Both the position numbers and the translations under genes were made by a program. Below the pieces are notes generated by a model. That model was not told the DNA's origin and did not search any database. It saw nothing but the letters and a program-made list of their open reading frames with translations. This document shows positions 16,793 through 23,556 of a DNA stretch of 64,000 nucleotides, piece by piece (position 1 is the stretch's first letter; each line of letters starts with the position of its first letter). The stretch is from Marinobacter salarius (lineage in GTDB: Bacteria > Pseudomonadota > Gammaproteobacteria > Pseudomonadales > Oleiphilaceae): contig NZ_CP136693.1 of the NCBI RefSeq assembly GCF_032922745.1, forward strand, positions 4,340,001 through 4,404,000, written 5' to 3'.

Positions 16793-16811
16793 GGTGATTT
16801 TAAAAATCACC
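16793..16811. repeat. Perfect 19-base palindrome
   Basis: GGTGATTTT-A-AAAATCACC, 9-bp arms, within the AT-rich spacer about 85 bases upstream of the paaA promoter. It could be an operator for a dimeric regulator. Confidence 0.45.
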
Positions 16812-16887
16812 TTAGTTTTAAAATTTTATATTTATAACAGTCAGTTAGATTAAATAACGCTTAACAAAAAACAAAACATGACACACA

Positions 16888-16902
16888 AAGATGATTCTTG
16901 AT
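16888..16902 (+). promoter_or_regulatory. Candidate PaaX operator upstream of paaA
   Basis: AAGATGATTCTTGAT agrees at 13 of 15 positions with the PaaX consensus WWTRTGATTCGYGWT as I recall it from E. coli. It overlaps the -35 box of the paaA promoter, the right place for repression released by phenylacetyl-CoA. Confidence 0.5.
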
Positions 16903-16925
16903 TTTTATTCAGTGTCATATACTAT
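16898..16925 (+). promoter_or_regulatory. Probable sigma-70 promoter for paaABCDE-Z
   Basis: TTGATT (-35), 16-base spacer, TACTAT (-10; a TATACT overlapping it is an alternative register). The leader to paaA is about 75 bases. Confidence 0.5.
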
Positions 16926-17005
16926 AAGGGTAACGCTCTGAAACGACCGACGGGCCTCATACGCCCGGAAGCAGCAGAACGACAAGCCCGATTCGGAGGT
17001 AAGAT

Positions 17006-17998
17006 ATGTACGCCCAGCTCGTTGAAACTGGCAGCAAACGCCTTAAAACGAAAGAAGAGATGTCGCCCCAGGAGCGCGAATTTCAGGAAAAGGTCGACGC
17101 TGAAATCAAGATCGAAGCCAAGAACTGGATGCCTGAAGGCTATCGCAAAACCCTGGTTCGCCAGATCTCCCAGCACGCCCACTCTGAAGTCGTTGGCATG
17201 CTCCCGGAAGGCAACTGGGTTACCCGCGCGCCCACCCTTAAACGCAAGCTCCAACTGATGGCCAAGATCCAGGACGAGGCAGGGCATGGGCTGTACCTAT
17301 ACAGCGCTATGGAAACCCTCGGTGCTGATCGAGATGAAGAGATCGAAAAGCTGCACCAAGGGAAGGCCAAATACTCCAGCATCTTTAACTACCCAACCCT
17401 GAACTGGGCTGACATGGGTGCCGTTGGCTGGCTGGTTGATGGCGCTGCCATCGTCAATCAGGTGGTGCTTCAGCGCACATCCTACGGCCCCTACTCGCGC
17501 GCCATGGTCCGCATCTGTAAAGAAGAGAGCTTCCACCAGCGCCAGGGCTATCAGATTCTGTTGGACCTGATGCGTGAAGGTACAGACGAACAGAAGGCCA
17601 TGGTGCAGGACGCGATTAACCGCCTGTGGTGGCCGTCTCTGATGATGTTCGGCCCGCACGACGATGAGTCCCCGAACTCACAGCAATCCCTGGCCTGGAA
17701 GATCAAGCGCAAGGGCAACGACGAACTCCGCCAGATGTTCATTGACCAGACCGTTCCCCAGCTCGAGTTCCTCGGGTGCACCGCGCCGGATCCGGACCTG
17801 AAGTGGAACGAAGAGACCGGCCATTACGATTTTGGCGAGATCAACTGGCAGGAATTCTACGACGTTCTCAAGGGCAACGGCCCTTGCAACCGCGAGCGCA
17901 TCAACACACGCAAAAAAGCAATTGACGAGGGCAGATGGGTTCGTGAAGCGGCCGTCGCCTATGCCAAAAAACAAAAACAGCGCACACAAGCCGCTTGA
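17006..17998 (+). CDS. paaA: Ring 1,2-phenylacetyl-CoA epoxidase, catalytic subunit PaaA
   Basis: This is the di-iron oxygenase subunit of PaaABC(D)E, which epoxidises the aromatic ring of phenylacetyl-CoA using O2 and electrons from PaaE. The 330 residues match the usual size. Carboxylate/His iron ligands sit in AKIQDEAGHGLYLYSAMETLG (about 87-107) and CKEESFHQRQGYQI (about 172-185). GGAGGT precedes the ATG. It begins the second paa unit, with paaB 16 bases downstream. The enzyme requires oxygen, so the pathway here is aerobic. Very high confidence from sequence and order. Confidence 0.97.
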   Translation: MYAQLVETGSKRLKTKEEMSPQEREFQEKVDAEIKIEAKNWMPEGYRKTLVRQISQHAHSEVVGMLPEGNWVTRAPTLKRKLQLMAKIQDEAGHGLYLYSAMETLGADRDEEIEKLHQGKAKYSSIFNYPTLNWADMGAVGWLVDGAAIVNQVVLQRTSYGPYSRAMVRICKEESFHQRQGYQILLDLMREGTDEQKAMVQDAINRLWWPSLMMFGPHDDESPNSQQSLAWKIKRKGNDELRQMFIDQTVPQLEFLGCTAPDPDLKWNEETGHYDFGEINWQEFYDVLKGNGPCNRERINTRKKAIDEGRWVREAAVAYAKKQKQRTQAA

Positions 17999-18014
17999 TA
18001 CCGGAGGAATACAC

Positions 18015-18296
18015 ATGTCTGAATGGCGCCTTTATGAAGTTTTTGTACGGTCGAAGCACGGCCTGAACCACAAGCACGTGGGCAGCGTTCATGCCTCTGA
18101 CGACGAGATGGCTATGGAAAACGCCCGCGAGCTCTACACACGCCGCAGCGAAGGCGTGAGCATCTGGGTTGTACCCTCGGACACCATCACAGCCTCCGCA
18201 TCCGACGAGAAAGAAGTACTTTTCGACCCGGCGGAAGACAAGATTTACCGGCACGCTTCTTTTTACGAGCTGCCCGATGAAGTCGGACACATGTAA
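18015..18296 (+). CDS. paaB: Ring 1,2-phenylacetyl-CoA epoxidase subunit PaaB
   Basis: A small (93-residue) protein, MSEWRLYEVFVRSK at the start and FDPAEDKIYRHASFYELPDEVGHM at the end, typical of PaaB. It bridges PaaAC heterodimers in the epoxidase complex and has no catalytic centre. The frame is open further upstream into paaA, but GGAGGAAT correctly positioned before this ATG fixes the start. paaC follows after 12 bases. Confidence 0.96.
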   Translation: MSEWRLYEVFVRSKHGLNHKHVGSVHASDDEMAMENARELYTRRSEGVSIWVVPSDTITASASDEKEVLFDPAEDKIYRHASFYELPDEVGHM

Positions 18297-18308
18297 GGAG
18301 CTGTTCCA

Positions 18309-19073
18309 ATGACACAAGCAGAAGCATTACAGGAATACCTGTTGCGCCTGGCAGATTCCGACATGATCCTGGGCCAGCGATTGTGTGAGCTGTGTGGCAA
18401 GGCCCCGGCGCTGGAAGAAGAACTGGCGCTGATGAACGTTGCCCTTGACCTCGTTGGTCAGGCCCGCAACTGGTACGAATACGCCGCAGAGTTGATTGAC
18501 GATGGTAACGATGCCGACAAACTGGCGTTCCGCCGCGATGCCCATAATTACCGTAATCTGCTGCTGACCGAGCAGCCTAATGAAGATTATGCAGTCACCA
18601 TGGGTCGTCAGTTCTTCTTTGACGCATGGCATTACTTGACGCTCAAGAGCTTGGTCGAATCCAGCGATGAACGCGTTGCCGGTGTTGCTGCGAAGGCATT
18701 GAAAGAAGCCACCTATCACCTGCGCCGGTCTTCGGAGTGGATCAAACGTCTGGGAGATGGTACCGAGGAAAGCCATCGCCGTATGCAGGACGCCGTGGAT
18801 ATCCTCTGGCGTTTCACGGGCGAACTGATTACCCCGGACGATACAGATCACGTCATGGCCAAGGCGGGCATTGGCCCAGAGCCAGACCAGCTCGCCAAAA
18901 ACTGGCGCGAAATGGTCAACGAAGTGCTTACCCAAGCGACCCTGACACCGGGTGCCGATGACGCCTGGATGTACATGGGCGGCAAGCACGGCGAGCACAC
19001 CGAGCACCTTGGCTTTATTCTGGCAGAAATGCAGTTCCTGCAAAGGGCCTATCCCGATGCCACAACCTGGTAA
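18309..19073 (+). CDS. paaC: Ring 1,2-phenylacetyl-CoA epoxidase structural subunit PaaC
   Basis: A ferritin-like helical subunit of 254 residues paired with PaaA. Characteristic stretches are LADSDMILGQRLCELCGKAPALEEELALMNVALDLVGQAR, FFFDAWHYLTLKSL and the end KHGEHTEHLGFILAEMQFLQRAYP. PaaC has the fold of PaaA but lacks a complete di-iron site and supports the active subunit. AAGGAG lies before the ATG. Its last 17 bases overlap the start of paaD in another frame, implying coupled translation. Confidence 0.96.
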   Translation: MTQAEALQEYLLRLADSDMILGQRLCELCGKAPALEEELALMNVALDLVGQARNWYEYAAELIDDGNDADKLAFRRDAHNYRNLLLTEQPNEDYAVTMGRQFFFDAWHYLTLKSLVESSDERVAGVAAKALKEATYHLRRSSEWIKRLGDGTEESHRRMQDAVDILWRFTGELITPDDTDHVMAKAGIGPEPDQLAKNWREMVNEVLTQATLTPGADDAWMYMGGKHGEHTEHLGFILAEMQFLQRAYPDATTW

Positions 19074-19626
19074 CTCAGGCAACCGGTCAGCCGTCGACAT
19101 TCTGATTGCCAGCGATCGGGTACCGGCAAATTCCCGCCCCGATCTGCTGACCGAGAATGACATATGGGCACTTCTCGAAGAGGTCAAGGATCCTGAGGTG
19201 CCGGCGGTAAGCGTCGTGGAGCTCGGGATTGTCCGTGCCGTGAGGTGGGATGGCAAAGAACTGTCCATTGATGTCACGCCAACCTACTCCGGCTGCCCGG
19301 CTACCGAGTTGATTGAAGAGCTGATCATCGAAGCCATGCGTGCCGCAGGCTTCCGGGCCCCGAAAATCAACCAGGTGCTGACCCCGGCCTGGACCACCGA
19401 CTGGATCACAGCCGAAGGCAAAGAAAAGCTTCGGGCGTTCGGAATCGCTCCACCCGAAGGCAGCTCCAGCAAACTGAGTCTGCTGGGAGAGCCGGACATT
19501 ATTGCCTGCCCTCACTGTGGCAGCACGGATACGGAACAGCTCAGTGAGTTTGGATCAACCGCCTGCAAAGCCCTTTATCGCTGCACGGAATGCCTTGAGC
19601 CCTTCGACTATTTCAAATGCATCTAG
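19057..19626 (+). CDS. paaD: PaaD, iron-sulfur assembly factor of the phenylacetyl-CoA epoxidase
   Basis: The protein (189 residues) has a DUF59/MIP18 domain (ENDIWALLEEVKDPEVPAVSVVELGIVRAV; PTYSGCPATELIEE) and a C-terminal Cys-rich part, CPHCGST...CKALYRCTECLEPFDYFKC, probably a metal site. PaaD is needed for epoxidase activity in vivo, most likely for Fe-S cluster delivery to PaaE. The frame stays open upstream inside paaC, but the ATG giving MPQPGNSGN is the natural start, overlapping paaC by 17 bases. paaE follows after 13 bases. Confidence 0.94.
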   Translation: MPQPGNSGNRSAVDILIASDRVPANSRPDLLTENDIWALLEEVKDPEVPAVSVVELGIVRAVRWDGKELSIDVTPTYSGCPATELIEELIIEAMRAAGFRAPKINQVLTPAWTTDWITAEGKEKLRAFGIAPPEGSSSKLSLLGEPDIIACPHCGSTDTEQLSEFGSTACKALYRCTECLEPFDYFKCI

Positions 19627-19639
19627 AGCCGATACGATC

Positions 19640-20719
19640 ATGAATAAATTTTACTCACTGACCCTCAAAGAGGTCAGACCTGAAACAAGAAACGCCGTAT
19701 CACTTGCTTTTGATCTGCCTAAGGATCTGGCAGACACGTTCAACTACAAACAGGGCCAGCACCTGATTGTCAGAACGCAGCTGGATGGAGAGGAAGTGCG
19801 ACGCTCCTATTCAATCTGCCGCAGTGTTAACGACCAGGAACTTCGCATTGCGGTCAAACAGGTTCCGGGCGGCCGTTTCTCCACGTTTGCCAATGAGCAG
19901 CTGAAACCCGGAGAAACACTGGAAGTCATGCCTCCCCAGGGCCATTTCTCCATTGATCTGGATCCCGAGCGGGAAGGCAACTACCTGGCGGTAGCTGCTG
20001 GCAGCGGCATTACCCCGATACTGTCGATCGTCAAAACGACTCTGGAAACCGAGCCCAAAAGCGAGGTCACCCTGTTCTACGGCAACAAGGCCACGAGTAG
20101 CACCATGTTCAGGGATGAGCTCCAGGATCTCAAAAATGAGTTCATGGCACGGCTGAATCTGGTTTACATCTTCACTCGAGAAGAGCAGGACATTGATCTG
20201 TACAACGGGCGAATTGACCACGACAAGTGCGACGCGCTGTTTGATCACTGGATAAACGCCAAGGAGCTCACCGCAGCCTTCATCTGCGGCCCTCAGCTAA
20301 TGACCGAAGACGTTCGGGATTCGCTGCTCCGCCACGGTATGGACAAAAGCAGGATTCACTTCGAGCTGTTCACGCCGGCCGGTGGCACACCCCAACCCCG
20401 CAAGGACAGAGCTCCATCCCAGGTAGATCCGAAGTCGGTGAGCGAAGTCACCGTTATTGCCGATGGCCGTACTCTGACGTTCCCACTGGTTCGTGACACC
20501 AAAAGTATCCTGGACGCCGGTAACGAAGAAGGTGCGGACCTGCCCTACTCCTGCAAAGCCGGCGTTTGCTCCACTTGCCGCGCAAAGGTTTTAGAAGGCG
20601 AAGTGGAAATGGACCAGAACTTTGCTCTGGAAGACTACGAAGTGGAAGCCGGCTATGTGCTCTCCTGCCAGTGCTACCCGATCAGCGACAAGGTAATTCT
20701 GGATTACGACGAGATGTAA
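19640..20719 (+). CDS. paaE: Phenylacetyl-CoA epoxidase reductase subunit PaaE
   Basis: A 359-residue oxidoreductase that passes electrons from NADPH through FAD and a 2Fe-2S cluster to PaaA. Order of domains: FAD-binding (RRSYSICRS at about 54-62), NAD(P)-binding (AVAAGSGITPILSIVKTTLE, then FICGPQLMTEDVR), and a C-terminal plant-type ferredoxin domain with Cys in CKAGVCSTCRAKV and LSCQCYP. I chose the ATG giving MNKFYSLTLKEV; the frame extends upstream into paaD but without signal. A 91-base gap with a strong hairpin separates it from paaZ. Confidence 0.95.
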   Translation: MNKFYSLTLKEVRPETRNAVSLAFDLPKDLADTFNYKQGQHLIVRTQLDGEEVRRSYSICRSVNDQELRIAVKQVPGGRFSTFANEQLKPGETLEVMPPQGHFSIDLDPEREGNYLAVAAGSGITPILSIVKTTLETEPKSEVTLFYGNKATSSTMFRDELQDLKNEFMARLNLVYIFTREEQDIDLYNGRIDHDKCDALFDHWINAKELTAAFICGPQLMTEDVRDSLLRHGMDKSRIHFELFTPAGGTPQPRKDRAPSQVDPKSVSEVTVIADGRTLTFPLVRDTKSILDAGNEEGADLPYSCKAGVCSTCRAKVLEGEVEMDQNFALEDYEVEAGYVLSCQCYPISDKVILDYDEM

Positions 20720-20749
20720 TTTCCAGAAGCACCACAAGCAAAACACGAG

Positions 20750-20783
20750 CAAGGCAAGTTCCGCTCAAACGGGGCTTGCCTTG
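20750..20783 (+). other. Strong intercistronic stem-loop, paaE/paaZ
   Basis: CAAGGCAAG pairs with CTTGCCTTG, the stem continuing through two T-G wobble pairs and CCG/CGG to give about 14 pairs around a CTCAAA loop. No T-run follows, so it is more likely an mRNA stabiliser, processing site or partial attenuator than a terminator. Confidence 0.6.
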
Positions 20784-20810
20784 GCAGTTCAGAAACGAAT
20801 GGAGTTCCCC

Positions 20811-22856
20811 ATGTCAGTCCTGAAAAGTTTCATTGCCGGCCAGTGGGTCGGTGACGCCGCCGCCAAGGCCCTGCCTAGCGCTATCAACGGTCAGATCGTG
20901 GCGCACACTCACGACGACACCCTCGATTTCAAGAAAACCGTGGAATACGGTCGCACCGTTGGCGGCAAGAACCTGATGGCCATGGACTTCCAGGAGCGCG
21001 CTCTGGCACTCAAGGCCATGGCTCAATACCTTCAGGAACACAAAAAAGAACTCTACGCACTCTCAATGCACACCGGTTCAACCAAGGGTGACAACGGCAT
21101 CGATATTGATGGCGGCTTCGGCACGCTGTTTTCCTACGCCAGCATGGGGCGCCGTGAGCTTCCTTCCGGCAACGTGGTACACGAAGGCCCGGTAACACCA
21201 CTCGGCAAGAACAACCACTTTGCCGGCACCCACATCCTGGTCCCCCGGGGCGGCGTGGCTGTTCACATTGATGCCTACAACTTCCCGGTGTGGGGCATGC
21301 TGGAAAAATTCGCGCCCACCTTCCTGGCGGGCATGCCCTCCATCGTAAAACCGGCGACGTCCACCTGCTACGTGACCGAACTGGCGGTTCGCCTGATGCA
21401 GGAATCCGGTGCCCTGCCTGAGGGAAGCCTGCAACTGATCATCGGCAGCACCGGCGACTTGTTCGAGCACCTCGAAGAACAGGACGTGGTCACCTTCACC
21501 GGATCCGCCGCCACTGCACGCAAGCTTCGAAACCACCCGAACATCATTAACCGCTCGATTCCGTTTAACGCGGAAGCCGATTCACTGAACAGCGCGATCC
21601 TCGCGCCGGACGTGACCCCCGAGCACGAAGAATTCGACATTTTTGTCAAAGAAGTCGGCCGCGAGATGACCGCCAAAGCCGGTCAGAAATGTACCGCGAT
21701 CCGTCGAGTTCTGGTGCCCAGAGATCAGGTCGACGCTGTCTGCGACAAGCTGAAAGAGCGGCTGTCAAAAGTCACCGTTGGCGATCCTTCCGTGGAAGGC
21801 GTGCGGATGGGGGCGCTCGCCTCCGTTGACCAGATGGAAGATGTAAAAGCCAATATCCAGGAGCTCCTCAAAACCAGTGAATTGGTGGTCGGCGGCGAGG
21901 GCAACTTCAAGCCCACCGGCGATGGTACCGAAAACGGCGCCTTCATTGAGCCTCACCTGCTGCTGTGCCGAAACCCGGAAAACGGATGCGGAGCCCATGA
22001 TATTGAAGCGTTCGGCCCGGTCGCTACCGTGGTTCCTTACGACTCCCTTGAGGATGCTGTCGACCTGTGTTCGAAAGGCCGCGGATCCCTGGTCACCACT
22101 TTGACCACCCGCGATCCCGCTATTGCCGGCAAAGTCGCGCCACTGCTTGCCGCCTTCCACGGCCGGCTACACCTGCTGGATGCAGAAGCGGCGAAAGAAT
22201 CTACGGGCCATGGCTCTCCCCTGCCCATGCTCAAGCATGGCGGTCCTGGCCGCGCCGGCGGAGGTGAAGAACTGGGTGGCATTCGCGCGGTACACCACTA
22301 TCTGCAGCGCACGGCGATCCAGGGCTCCCCCAGTATGCTGGCAGCGGTAACCCGCGAGTATGTGCGAGGGGCGGATGTTATCGAAACTGAGGTTCATCCG
22401 TTCCGCCGCCACTTTGAGGATCTCCAGATCAACGAGTCCTTGCTGACTCATCGCCGTACCGTTACCGAAGCGGACATCGTCAACTTCGGCTGCCTCTCCG
22501 GCGACCATTTCTATATGCACTTCGATGAGCTTGCAGCGCGGGAGTCCCAGTTCGGCAAGCGCATTGCCCACGGCTACTTCGTACTGTCCGCTGCGGCTGG
22601 CCTGTTCGTGTCTCCGGGAGAGGGCCCGGTTCTGGCGAATTACGGCCTGGACACCCTGCGTTTTATCGAACCCGTAGCCCCTGGCGATACGATCAGGGCG
22701 CGGCTAACCTGCAAGCGCAAGATTGATCAGGGTCGGACATCGCCAGACGGACACCCTCAGGGTGTGGTGGTCTGGGATGTGCAGGTTCACAACCAGAACG
22801 ACGAATTGGTTGCGAGCTACGATATTCTGACACTGGTTGCAAAAAAGCCCGAGTAA
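20811..22856 (+). CDS. paaZ: Bifunctional oxepin-CoA hydrolase / 3-oxo-5,6-dehydrosuberyl-CoA semialdehyde dehydrogenase
   Basis: The 681-residue protein opens the oxepin ring and oxidises the resulting aldehyde. The N-terminal ~520 residues are an aldehyde dehydrogenase: VTFTGSAATARKL for cofactor binding and the catalytic Cys in AKAGQKCTAIRRVLVP. The C-terminal ~150 residues are a MaoC-type (R)-hydratase with the Asp/His pair in SGDHFYMHFDELAARESQFG. Both active sites look intact, so the reactive aldehyde can be channelled within one protein. GGAG is placed 9 bases before this ATG; the frame runs 10 codons further upstream. The last codons overlap the terminator of the convergent Lrp gene. 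Confidence 0.96.
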   Translation: MSVLKSFIAGQWVGDAAAKALPSAINGQIVAHTHDDTLDFKKTVEYGRTVGGKNLMAMDFQERALALKAMAQYLQEHKKELYALSMHTGSTKGDNGIDIDGGFGTLFSYASMGRRELPSGNVVHEGPVTPLGKNNHFAGTHILVPRGGVAVHIDAYNFPVWGMLEKFAPTFLAGMPSIVKPATSTCYVTELAVRLMQESGALPEGSLQLIIGSTGDLFEHLEEQDVVTFTGSAATARKLRNHPNIINRSIPFNAEADSLNSAILAPDVTPEHEEFDIFVKEVGREMTAKAGQKCTAIRRVLVPRDQVDAVCDKLKERLSKVTVGDPSVEGVRMGALASVDQMEDVKANIQELLKTSELVVGGEGNFKPTGDGTENGAFIEPHLLLCRNPENGCGAHDIEAFGPVATVVPYDSLEDAVDLCSKGRGSLVTTLTTRDPAIAGKVAPLLAAFHGRLHLLDAEAAKESTGHGSPLPMLKHGGPGRAGGGEELGGIRAVHHYLQRTAIQGSPSMLAAVTREYVRGADVIETEVHPFRRHFEDLQINESLLTHRRTVTEADIVNFGCLSGDHFYMHFDELAARESQFGKRIAHGYFVLSAAAGLFVSPGEGPVLANYGLDTLRFIEPVAPGDTIRARLTCKRKIDQGRTSPDGHPQGVVVWDVQVHNQNDELVASYDILTLVAKKPE

Positions 22857-22865
22857 CCTCGGGCT
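22841..22865 (-). terminator. Rho-independent terminator of the Lrp-type gene, embedded in the paaZ 3' end
   Basis: On the minus strand: AGCCCGAG-GTTA-CTCGGGCT followed by six T in total, a textbook intrinsic terminator with perfect 8-bp arms. On the plus strand the same palindrome spans the final codons and stop codon of paaZ. Confidence 0.75.
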
Positions 22866-22919
22866 CCCGGGCTTTCTCCCGCCCCTTCAGGCGCGTGCCC
22901 GGGTTCCGCCTCAGTAACC

Positions 22920-23399
22920 TCACACCAGACCATCCACGGGGATGGTCTCGGTGTTCTTGATCTCCCGCAATGCGAAGTTTGAATGTACCTGGGCAATGCC
23001 CTGCAAGGTAAAGATCTTGCTGTTCAGGAATCGATCGTAACTGGCCATATCTCGCACCACGACCCGCAGGACAAAGTCGGCACTCCCCGTTACGGCAAAG
23101 CACTGAAGCACCTCCGGGTAGCTGCTAACCTGCTGCTCGATCTCTGCCGTGCTGTCGAGGTTGTGCCTCTGCAAGGAGAGATTTACCAGCACGCAAAGCC
23201 CCTGTCCGACGCGCTCAGGATCCAGTCTGGCACTGTATCCCAGGATCACGCCACTTTCCTCCAGAGTCCGAACCCGCCGCCAGCACGCGGCCGGCGACAA
23301 CCCCACCTGTTCCGCCAATAGCTGGTTACTGATACGACCGTCCTGCTGGAGCATCGACAGGATTCTCTGGTCCAGCTTGTCGAGATCAACCTGTTTCAT
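22920..23399 (-). CDS. Lrp/AsnC family transcriptional regulator
   Basis: The 159-residue protein has an N-terminal winged helix-turn-helix (LDQRILSMLQQDGRISNQLLAEQVGLSPAACWRRV, about 8-42) and a C-terminal RAM ligand-binding domain (VLQCFAVTGSADFVLRVVVRDMASYDRFL). This family usually senses amino acids. It is divergent from the indolepyruvate oxidoreductase gene with a 157-base gap holding a perfect TTCGCAA palindrome, so it most likely controls that gene in response to an aromatic amino acid, and perhaps itself. AAGGTG precedes the start. It is convergent with paaZ. Confidence 0.92.
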   Translation of the reverse strand: MKQVDLDKLDQRILSMLQQDGRISNQLLAEQVGLSPAACWRRVRTLEESGVILGYSARLDPERVGQGLCVLVNLSLQRHNLDSTAEIEQQVSSYPEVLQCFAVTGSADFVLRVVVRDMASYDRFLNSKIFTLQGIAQVHSNFALREIKNTETIPVDGLV

Positions 23400-23460
23400 T
23401 TAGTAACACCTTATTTTTATGCAACATTCTTTCTAAACATTGTGTTCAACAAAACAATCT

Positions 23461-23509
23461 TTCGCAAACCCTCCAAACCACTAGCTAATTCGCAAGCACC
23501 TTTTGCGAA
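23461..23509. promoter_or_regulatory. Candidate operator for the Lrp-type regulator
   Basis: A perfect palindrome TTCGCAA-7-TTGCGAA (23489-23509) plus a third TTCGCAA copy at 23461, 28 bases away. Repeated, helically phased half-sites in a divergent gap fit Lrp-family multimers that wrap DNA. Confidence 0.5.
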
Positions 23510-23556
23510 CTTCCCTCTAGAATTTTGGTCATAATATCGACAAACAGGAGGACTCC

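Larger units (their letters stand above)
16701..17005. promoter_or_regulatory. paaK-paaA intergenic region
   Basis: The 305-base gap holds no gene. From left to right: a long GC-rich hairpin close after the paaK stop, about 170 bases of extremely AT-rich DNA with a perfect 19-base palindrome, a TGATTC-containing operator-like site, a promoter, and a leader with a small CGGGC/GCCCG hairpin, ending in GGAGGT before paaA. It separates two transcription units of the pathway. Confidence 0.6.
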
